Assembly (NCBI RefSeq): GCF_002918555.1
Contig: NZ_PQMB01000005.1
Location: forward strand, 101,089 to 165,088
Source: Citrobacter amalonaticus
GTDB lineage: Bacteria > Pseudomonadota > Gammaproteobacteria > Enterobacterales > Enterobacteriaceae
Direction of reading: 5' to 3'
Length of the DNA: 64,000 nt
Position numbers and translations under genes: made by a program
Part shown: piece by piece, positions 57,976 to 64,000 of the stretch
How positions within the stretch are numbered: the stretch's first letter is position 1
Layout: each line of letters begins with the position of its first letter
Notes under the pieces: model-generated
The model's database searches: none
What the model saw: only the letters and a program-made list of their open reading frames with translations
What the model was told of the DNA's origin: nothing

Positions 57976-59241
57976 TTATTGCGTCAGTGAGTGGATAATG
58001 ATATCGAGCGCTTTGCGAAACTGCGCCTCAGGAATAGTGAGTGGATAAAGGAATCGAATCACGTTGCCCTGAACGCCGCAGCTCAGTAATAACAATCCCT
58101 GTTCCAGCGCCCTGGCCTGCACCTGCCGGGTAAATTCCGGCGAAGGTAGCCCCGTACCGGGATCGTTAAACTCAACGGCAACCATTGAACCCAGCGCACG
58201 AACATCGACGATCTGCGGGCAATTCTCGCAGGCGTTCTTCAGCACGGCAACCAGCTGCTGGCCGAGCACAGACGCCCGCACGCAGAGTTTTTCGTCATCG
58301 ATCACATCCAGCACCGCATGTGCGGCAGCAACCGCCAGCGGGTTCCCGGCATAAGTCCCGCCAAGCCCGCCTGGTGCCGGTGCATCCATCACCTCCGCAC
58401 GCCCGGCAACAGCCGATAACGGCATCCCACCGGCAAGGCTTTTCGCCATCGTCATGAGATCCGGCTGCACGTTATGGTGCTCCATCGCAAACAGCTTGCC
58501 GGTACGGGCAAATCCGGTCTGCACTTCATCAGCAATCAGCAAAATACCATGGGTATCGCACAGCGTGCGTAATGCCTGCATAAACTCAACGGGCGCGATG
58601 TTAAAACCCCCTTCTCCCTGAACCGGCTCAAGAATGATGGCCGCCACCTGATCCGGTGCAATATCCGCTTTAAAAATTCGCTCCAGGCTTCGCAAGGCTT
58701 CGTCAGTGCTGACACCATGCCGCGCGTCGGGGTACTGGGCGTGATAAACCGATCCGGGAAAGGGACCAAAGCCGATTTTATACGGCGCGACCTTGCCGGT
58801 CAGCGCCATCGTCATAAAGGTGCGACCATGAAACGCGCCGCCAAAGGTAATCAGGCCGGGTCGTCTGGTATAAGCCCGGGCAATTTTCACCGCGTTTTCG
58901 ACCGCTTCAGCCCCCGTTGAGAAGAAGGCCGTTTTCGCCGGGCCGCGAATCGGCACACGTTCGTTAATACGCTCAGCCAGTGTGATATAGCTTGCATAAG
59001 GGACAATTTGATAGGCGGTATGGGTAAATGACTGAAGCTGTTTTTCGATGGCGGCGACAATTTTAGGATGACGATGTCCGGTATTCAGCACTGCAATACC
59101 CGCGGCGAAATCAATCACCTCCCGGCCTTCCACATCCCACAACGTGGCGTTCTCTGCTCTTTCGGCATAAAAACCACACATCACGCTGATACCGCGCGGC
59201 GTGGCCTGTAAACGCCGTTCATTGAGTTCGTTATTGTTCAC
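57976..59241 (-). CDS. GABA-type class III aminotransferase
   Basis: A 421-residue PLP enzyme close to GabT/PuuE. The PLP lysine lies in LMTMAKSLAGGMPLSAV (about Lys266), PLP-contact GTGAEA-like STGAEAVENAVK (about 108-119) and FHGRTFMTMALTGK and IADEVQTGFARTGK follow. It most likely moves an amino group from 4-aminobutyrate or a related omega-amino acid to 2-oxoglutarate. Two GTG starts are possible. The one at 59241 has AGGGGG five bases before and gives 421 residues, as in GabT and PuuE; the one at 59247 has no room for a ribosome site. It is absent from this spot in E. coli K-12. Exact substrate not decidable from sequence alone. Confidence 0.88.
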   Translation of the reverse strand: MNNNELNERRLQATPRGISVMCGFYAERAENATLWDVEGREVIDFAAGIAVLNTGHRHPKIVAAIEKQLQSFTHTAYQIVPYASYITLAERINERVPIRGPAKTAFFSTGAEAVENAVKIARAYTRRPGLITFGGAFHGRTFMTMALTGKVAPYKIGFGPFPGSVYHAQYPDARHGVSTDEALRSLERIFKADIAPDQVAAIILEPVQGEGGFNIAPVEFMQALRTLCDTHGILLIADEVQTGFARTGKLFAMEHHNVQPDLMTMAKSLAGGMPLSAVAGRAEVMDAPAPGGLGGTYAGNPLAVAAAHAVLDVIDDEKLCVRASVLGQQLVAVLKNACENCPQIVDVRALGSMVAVEFNDPGTGLPSPEFTRQVQARALEQGLLLLSCGVQGNVIRFLYPLTIPEAQFRKALDIIIHSLTQ

Positions 59242-59410
59242 TTTCACCCCCTAAGATGCGCACAACCCATCGATAAGTGTTTGCCAGGGGGGAAAAATTC
59301 GCCAGATCGGCAGATAAAAAAAACTAACCTGCAGGCCCGAAAGCGGCGCGCTATCGGCCATCTGCGCCTGCCAGTTTACCGGATGACGACGACACGTTCT
59401 CCGGCCTGAA

Positions 59411-59445
59411 AAAACAAAAACCCCCGAATTCACATTCGAGGGTTT
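59411..59445 (-). terminator. Terminator after rpoH
   Basis: On the minus strand AAACCCTCGAA with loop TGTGA and TTCGGGGGTTT is followed by TTGTTTTTT: a strong intrinsic terminator about 20 bases after the rpoH stop. Confidence 0.9.
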
Positions 59446-59464
59446 ATGGGGCACTTCGCAGAAA

Positions 59465-60319
59465 TTACGCTTCGATAGCGGCGCGAAGTTTTTTCATGGC
59501 GTTCTTTTCAAGCTGACGCACACGTTCCGCAGAGACGCCGTATCGATCGGCCAGTTCCTGTAGCGTGGACTTATTGTCTTCGTCCAGCCAGCGGGCGCGG
59601 ATGATATCCTGGCTACGCTCGTCAAGACCTTCCATTGCGTGAGTGAGTTTGTTTGCGGCCTGATCTTCCCAGTTATCCTCTTCAATACCATCAGCAAAGT
59701 TAGAGGACTTATCCTGCAAATACAGCACCGGAGCCATTGGCTGGCTGTCCGATTCGTCGTCAGACGACATGTCAAACGTCATATCCTGCGCCGCCATACG
59801 CGATTCCATCTCGCGAACGTCTTTGCTGGAGACACCCAGCTCGCGCGCAACCATCTCCACTTCATCCTGGTTAAACCAGCCCAGACGCTGCTTGGTTTTA
59901 CGCAGGTTAAAGAACAGTTTACGCTGTGCTTTGGTGGTCGCCACTTTAACGATACGCCAGTTACGCAATACGTATTCGTGGATCTCAGCTTTAATCCAGT
60001 GCACGGCGAAAGAAACCAGGCGCACACCCACTTCCGGGTTAAAACGGCGCACGGCTTTCATCAGGCCGATGTTACCTTCCTGAATCAGATCCGCCTGCGG
60101 CAGGCCATAGCCCGCATAGTTACGAGCAATATGAACAACAAAGCGCAGGTGAGACAGGATCAGCGTTTTAGCTGATTCCAGGCAACCCTGGTAATGCAGC
60201 TTTTCAGCAAGTCGCCTCTCCTCGTCAGCCGATAACATCGGCCACGCGTTCGCAGCCCGGATATAAGATTCCAGGTTACCAACAGGGGCTAAAGCTAAAT
60301 TTTGCATTTCTTTGGTCAT
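59465..60319 (-). CDS. rpoH: RNA polymerase heat-shock sigma factor RpoH (sigma-32)
   Basis: A 284-residue sigma-70 family factor, the same length as in E. coli. Region 2 includes [20 protein letters not shown] and [22 protein letters not shown]; the RpoH box [12 protein letters not shown] (about 132-143) marks the family; region 4 has [20 protein letters not shown]. It directs heat-shock gene transcription. E. coli rpoH mRNA contains a translation thermosensor; I did not model the fold here. Upstream is a sigma-E-type promoter. Confidence 0.98.
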   Translation of the reverse strand: MTKEMQNLALAPVGNLESYIRAANAWPMLSADEERRLAEKLHYQGCLESAKTLILSHLRFVVHIARNYAGYGLPQADLIQEGNIGLMKAVRRFNPEVGVRLVSFAVHWIKAEIHEYVLRNWRIVKVATTKAQRKLFFNLRKTKQRLGWFNQDEVEMVARELGVSSKDVREMESRMAAQDMTFDMSSDDESDSQPMAPVLYLQDKSSNFADGIEEDNWEDQAANKLTHAMEGLDERSQDIIRARWLDEDNKSTLQELADRYGVSAERVRQLEKNAMKKLRAAIEA

Positions 60320-60418
60320 TCAAATCCTCTCAATTTTTATCGTCTGGCACCGGCCAATAGCCGTCAGCAATTCGCGTGCCAGCGTTAATGAGCAACGAGA
60401 TTATCATTCACTCTTGTA

Positions 60419-60445
60419 TCAGACCGTGATTTTATCCACAAGTTC
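60419..60445 (-). promoter_or_regulatory. Sigma-E promoter of rpoH (P3-like) with a DnaA box
   Basis: On the minus strand GAACTT, 16 bases, TCTGA: an exact sigma-E promoter pattern, as known for E. coli rpoH P3. Within it at 60432-60440 (plus strand) is TTATCCACA, a perfect DnaA box. It lies about 100 bases before the rpoH start. Confidence 0.85.
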
Positions 60446-60518
60446 AATGCAACGTTGTGAATACATTACGCACAAATTGTGACATGAAGATGAAATGCGG
60501 GGAAGAGACAACGGGGAC

Positions 60519-60554
60519 TCTTTCCCTGCTAACGGAAACCCATTGCAGGGAAAG
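60519..60554 (-). terminator. Hairpin after ftsX
   Basis: CTTTCCCTGC and GCAGGGAAAG form a perfect ten-base stem about 20 bases after the ftsX stop. It probably ends the ftsYEX transcript, upstream of the rpoH promoters. Confidence 0.6.
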
Positions 60555-60571
60555 ATTATACCAGAGATTTT

Positions 60572-61630
60572 TTAATCGGGGGTAAAGTGACGTAAATGTT
60601 GAACCGTGGCAAGCCACGCTGCCACCCAGCCGATCATCGAACAAACCAGCAATAACAACAGGCACTCATCGAACGATAACCCGTTGATATCAAACTTAGT
60701 TCCGAAGACCTGCGCCACTTCCGTTACTGCCGATGACAGACGCATCACCAAAATTTCTGACAAAATCAGTGACAAAAATGCGCCGGAAAAACCGAGCAGC
60801 GCCCCGCCATAGAGGAACGGACGCAGGATAAATCCATCCGTCGCGCCAATCAGTTTCTGTACGTTAATGGTGTCGCGACGAGCAAAAATGCTCAGGCGGA
60901 CGCTGTTACCAATCACGAGGAAAACCGCCGCTACCATCAGCACACCGATCATTGCAGAAACACGCCCTACCAGCCCGGTCAACGACGCCAGACGGGCAAA
61001 CCAGCTGTCATCCATGCGTACTTCGTCAATACCGTTAATTTGCGAAATGCGATCGCGCAGCGTATTCAGCGACGCGGTTCCCTGAAAATCCAGTTTCGGA
61101 ATCACCACCGCCACTGCCGGTAACGGGTTTTCCTCCAGCATATCCAGCGCACCGCCAAAGCCGGACCAGTTGCGGAATTCACCGAGCGCATCGTCGCGGG
61201 AAAGATAGTTGACCTTCTCCACGCCCTGCTCAGCCTGCAATTGCGCGACCACCCCCGCCGCCGCGTCATCATCCAGCGTTTTTTGCAAATAAACGGTGAT
61301 TTGTGGGGAAGGATAATACTGGGTCGCCGCCTGATTTACGTTCTTGTAAACCATGTAGCAAACGCTCGGCAGCGTCAGAGAGATGGCGATAACCATCACC
61401 GTCAGGAACGTCGCCAGCGGCTTGCTCTTCAGATCCTGTAATGCTCCCTGAAACGCATAGCGCACCTGCTCGTTAAACACGTTGGTCTTGCGCGAATTAG
61501 GCTTCGGCGACGATTTTGCGCGTTTGGGCGCGTTACGCCCGCCATCGCCGGACGAGCCGCCCGATTTACGCAGGCGATCCAGTCGGCCGCCAAACTGCCT
61601 GATTTGATTGATAGCATCGCGCTTATTCAT
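60572..61630 (-). CDS. ftsX: Cell division protein FtsX
   Basis: A 352-residue inner-membrane protein: basic N-terminal cytoplasmic part ([19 protein letters not shown]), helix 1 ([20 protein letters not shown], about 70-90), a periplasmic loop that in E. coli activates EnvC ([18 protein letters not shown]...), and three more helices. With FtsE it couples ATP use to septal amidase activation. The start at 61630 ([15 protein letters not shown]) matches E. coli and overlaps ftsE by eight bases; an extension of nine codons is rejected. Confidence 0.97.
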   Translation of the reverse strand: MNKRDAINQIRQFGGRLDRLRKSGGSSGDGGRNAPKRAKSSPKPNSRKTNVFNEQVRYAFQGALQDLKSKPLATFLTVMVIAISLTLPSVCYMVYKNVNQAATQYYPSPQITVYLQKTLDDDAAAGVVAQLQAEQGVEKVNYLSRDDALGEFRNWSGFGGALDMLEENPLPAVAVVIPKLDFQGTASLNTLRDRISQINGIDEVRMDDSWFARLASLTGLVGRVSAMIGVLMVAAVFLVIGNSVRLSIFARRDTINVQKLIGATDGFILRPFLYGGALLGFSGAFLSLILSEILVMRLSSAVTEVAQVFGTKFDINGLSFDECLLLLLVCSMIGWVAAWLATVQHLRHFTPD

Positions 61631-62291
61631 TCGCCAGGCCTCCATGCAGGTGTCCATCGCTCAGGACAAGCTGACGATAAGAACGACGGGAAATCAGCCC
61701 GATATCGTGCGTCGCCATCAATACCGTCACCCCGACGCGGTTAAACTCTTCAAACAGCCGTAAAATGCCTTCCGACAGGGCGTCATCAAGGTTACCGGTC
61801 GGTTCATCCGCCAGCAGCACTGCCGGTTTGTTCACCACCGCACGGGCAATCCCCACGCGTTGCTGTTCACCACCGGAGAGTTGAATAGGGAAATTCCTCG
61901 CTTTGTCCAGCAGCCCGACCTTATCCAGCGCCGCCGACACGCGACGGCGAATGTCATCCCCGCTGGCGCCCGCAATGATCAGCGGAATCGCCACGTTGTC
62001 ATAGACCGTGCGATCCATCAGCAGGTGGTGATCCTGGAAAATCATCCCGATCTGACGACGCAGAAATGGTACTTCACGGTTTTTCAGGCGACTAATATCG
62101 TGCCCGCTGAAAAAGATTTTCCCAGCGCTCGGCCGCTCGATCCCACAGATAAGCTTCAGCAGGGTACTTTTCCCCGCGCCTGAGTGACCGGTCAGAAACG
62201 CCATCTCGCCTGGCTGCATATGGAAGGTAACCCCCTGCAGCGCTTGTCTCCCACCGAGATAGGCCTTGCTGACATGTTCAAAGCGAATCAT
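61623..62291 (-). CDS. ftsE: Cell division ATP-binding protein FtsE
   Basis: A 222-residue ABC ATPase with Walker [10 protein letters not shown] (about 36-44), signature [16 protein letters not shown] and Walker [16 protein letters not shown]. Partner of FtsX at the septal ring. Two bases after ftsY and overlapping ftsX, so the three are co-translated. Confidence 0.98.
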   Translation of the reverse strand: MIRFEHVSKAYLGGRQALQGVTFHMQPGEMAFLTGHSGAGKSTLLKLICGIERPSAGKIFFSGHDISRLKNREVPFLRRQIGMIFQDHHLLMDRTVYDNVAIPLIIAGASGDDIRRRVSAALDKVGLLDKARNFPIQLSGGEQQRVGIARAVVNKPAVLLADEPTGNLDDALSEGILRLFEEFNRVGVTVLMATHDIGLISRRSYRQLVLSDGHLHGGLANE

Positions 62292-62293
62292 TG

Positions 62294-63754
62294 TTAATCC
62301 TCTCGGGCAAAAAGTGCCTCTATAAAATCATCCGCCTTAAACGGACGTAAATCCTCGATACGTTCACCCACACCGATATAGCGGATAGGGATGCCAAACT
62401 GATCGGCAACCGAGAATATAACCCCACCTTTCGCCGTTCCATCCAGCTTGGTCAGGGTGATACCGGTCAACCCCACCGCTTCATGGAACAGTCTGGCCTG
62501 GCTTATCGCATTTTGCCCGGTGCTGGCGTCGATAGTCAGCATAACTTCATGCGGTGCGTCTTCGTCGAGTTTCTTCATCACGCGAACGATTTTTTTCAGT
62601 TCTTCCATCAGGTGCGATTTGTTCTGCAAACGACCTGCGGTATCAGCAATCAGCACATCAATGTTGCGCGCCTTCGCCGCCTGAATGGCATCGAAGATAA
62701 CGGATGCGGAGTCTGCGCCGGTATGCTGGGCAATCACCGGAATATTGTTACGCTGCCCCCAGACCTGCAACTGCTCCACTGCCGCCGCCCGGAAGGTATC
62801 TCCCGCCGCCAGCATCACCGATTTGCCCTGCTGCTCGAACTGACGCGCCAGCTTGCCGATGGTCGTGGTTTTACCCACTCCGTTGACGCCAACCATCAGA
62901 ATAACAAATGGCGTCCTGCCTTCAACGTTGAGCGGCTCATCGACTTTCGCCAGAATTTCGCTCATCTCATCTTTCAGCAGACCGTACAGCGCTTCTGCGT
63001 CTTTGAGCTGCTTGCGGCTGGCACCTTCAGTCAGGTTAGCGATGATTTTCCGCGAGGTTTCCACCCCCACGTCGGCGATAAGCAACTGCTCTTCCAGCTC
63101 CTCAAACAGATCATCGTCGATTTTCTTGCCACGGAACAGGCTGATAAATCCGGAACCCAGATTTTCTTTGGTTTTCAGCAAGCTACGTTTCAGTCGTGCG
63201 AAGAAACCTTCTTTGGTCGGTTTTTCCTGCTCTTGCGCAATGTCCTCAACCGGCGTTTTTTCTTCCGGCACCACAACCGCGGCCTCTTCCGCTGCTTCAG
63301 CGGCCAGTGCCTGCGCTTCCCGTTCTTCATCGGTCAGCTGCGGTTCGTTTTGCGCCTCTTCTTCCACCGCTTCCACGATTTCTACCGTTTCCGCTTCGGC
63401 CTGCCACTCTTCAGGCGAAGTTTGTTCGACTTTCACCTCTTCCGGCTGCGCTTCATGCGCGATCGCGTTCTGCGGTTCAATAATATCTTCAGCGACTTCA
63501 GCAGCAACAGGCTCTGGCTTTTCGCTTTCCTGAACCTGCTCAGTGACCTCGACAACCTCTTCTGCGAAGGCTTCCGTCTCCACCTGGCTGTGGGCGTGCT
63601 CTGCCGCTTCTGATTCAGCAGCCGTCTCAACAGGCGTTTCTGGCGTTAATTGTTCTTCAACAACCTGCTGTTCTTCGGTTTTTTGTTCTTGTTCCTGTTC
63701 TTTCTCACCAAAGCCCAGCCAGGAAAAGAAGCCACGTTTTTTCTGTTTTGTCAT
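62294..63754 (-). CDS. ftsY: Signal recognition particle receptor FtsY
   Basis: A 486-residue protein. The N-terminal A domain (about 20-170) is very acidic (Glu, Ala, Val and Gln repeats); the N and G domains follow. GTPase motifs: GVNGVGKTTTIGKLA (about 290-304), DTAGR and TKLDGTAKGG. It docks SRP-ribosome complexes at the membrane. A KKRGFFSWLGFG amphipathic start helps membrane binding. First gene of ftsYEX. Confidence 0.97.
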   Translation of the reverse strand: MTKQKKRGFFSWLGFGEKEQEQEQKTEEQQVVEEQLTPETPVETAAESEAAEHAHSQVETEAFAEEVVEVTEQVQESEKPEPVAAEVAEDIIEPQNAIAHEAQPEEVKVEQTSPEEWQAEAETVEIVEAVEEEAQNEPQLTDEEREAQALAAEAAEEAAVVVPEEKTPVEDIAQEQEKPTKEGFFARLKRSLLKTKENLGSGFISLFRGKKIDDDLFEELEEQLLIADVGVETSRKIIANLTEGASRKQLKDAEALYGLLKDEMSEILAKVDEPLNVEGRTPFVILMVGVNGVGKTTTIGKLARQFEQQGKSVMLAAGDTFRAAAVEQLQVWGQRNNIPVIAQHTGADSASVIFDAIQAAKARNIDVLIADTAGRLQNKSHLMEELKKIVRVMKKLDEDAPHEVMLTIDASTGQNAISQARLFHEAVGLTGITLTKLDGTAKGGVIFSVADQFGIPIRYIGVGERIEDLRPFKADDFIEALFARED

Positions 63755-63780
63755 CTGCGGTTACACCCCTCGCGGCCCTA

Positions 63781-63912
63781 TATATATACACTTCATCCTT
63801 CAGGCTGCCTCTTTGTCGGCTGCTGAGCTACTCGTCTCAGTCACGTACTACTCGTACGCTCAGTGACGCATTCTCCTGCCGCCCCGATGCATCCTGAATG
63901 ATTTTGTGTATA
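63781..63912. repeat. ERIC-like element upstream of ftsY
   Basis: Outer ends TATATACACTTCATCCTTCA and GAATGATTTTGTGTATA are inverted; the core has CTCAGTCACGTACTACTCGT then ACGCTCAGTGACGC. It resembles the diverged ERIC at 19225-19352. It lies just before the ftsY start on the promoter side. Confidence 0.65.
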
Positions 63913-63946
63913 GACGCTAAAAAAAATGATGAAATAGTCTATCACT

Positions 63947-64000
63947 TATACCCAATGAATTTCGAGTTACGTCAAGGCAGCAAGGGAGTGACAAATTCGT
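63947..64000. repeat. ERIC element cut by the window edge
   Basis: TATACCCAATGAATTTCGAG then TTACGTCAAGGCAGCAAGGG and AGTGA follow the first arm of ERIC (TATACCCAAAATAATTCGAG in the consensus). The second arm lies outside the window. Confidence 0.7.

Noticed and set aside
62483-63613. Plus-strand open frame (about 376 codons) opposite ftsY
   Set aside because: Mirror of the acidic FtsY A domain, giving Phe- and Arg-rich sequence with no family features.

Overview
The window is chromosomal DNA of a member of the Enterobacteriaceae. Nearly every gene corresponds to the E. coli/Salmonella segment running from yhgF (tex) to ftsY, in the same order, with protein lengths usually identical to the E. 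coli ones as I remember them. REP/BIME and ERIC repeats fill many gaps. The differences from E. coli (no rtc genes between malT and glpR, extra genes around panM, livJ and rpoH, an extra exported protein between yhhY and ggt) point to a close relative such as Citrobacter. The genus is an inference from memory, not from a search.

Layout. 1-4.6 kb: the 3' part of tex, then the ferrous iron uptake operon feoABC with FNR-like and Fur-like sites upstream. 4.8-7.9 kb: an rpnA-type nuclease gene broken by one in-frame stop, bioH, gntX, and nfuA behind a near-perfect IscR type 1 site. 8.1-9.6 kb: gntT with two GntR operators. 9.65-17.5 kb: malQ-malP, divergent from their activator malT. 17.6-21.4 kb: glpR-glpG-glpE, divergent from glpD, which has a GlpR operator. 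21.5-30.8 kb: the glycogen cluster, transcribed glgB-glgX-glgC-glgA-glgP. 31-36.1 kb: asd, yhgN, and the gluconate genes gntR, gntK and gntU. 36.2-39 kb: yhhW, yhhX, the small RNA RyhB and yhhY. 39-42.4 kb: an unknown exported protein, ggt and yhhA. 42.4-47.5 kb: the glycerol-3-phosphate operon ugpBAECQ behind Pho boxes. 47.5-52.9 kb: a small exported protein with a Fur-like box, then livKHMGF. 53.3-59.2 kb: panM, a LemA-DUF2207 pair, livJ and a GABA-type aminotransferase. 59.4-63.8 kb: rpoH and ftsYEX.

The window is mostly about carbon storage and uptake (maltodextrin, glycogen, glycerol phosphate, gluconate), branched-chain amino acid uptake and iron. Local regulators sit beside their targets (MalT, GlpR, GntR). 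Three Fur-like sites (feoA, ryhB, and the small exported protein) and an IscR site (nfuA) make an iron theme. The least described parts are the LemA-DUF2207 pair, the exported protein at 39.1-40.0 kb and the small exported protein at 47.5-47.8 kb. I found no CRISPR array, prophage, insertion sequence, tRNA or rRNA.
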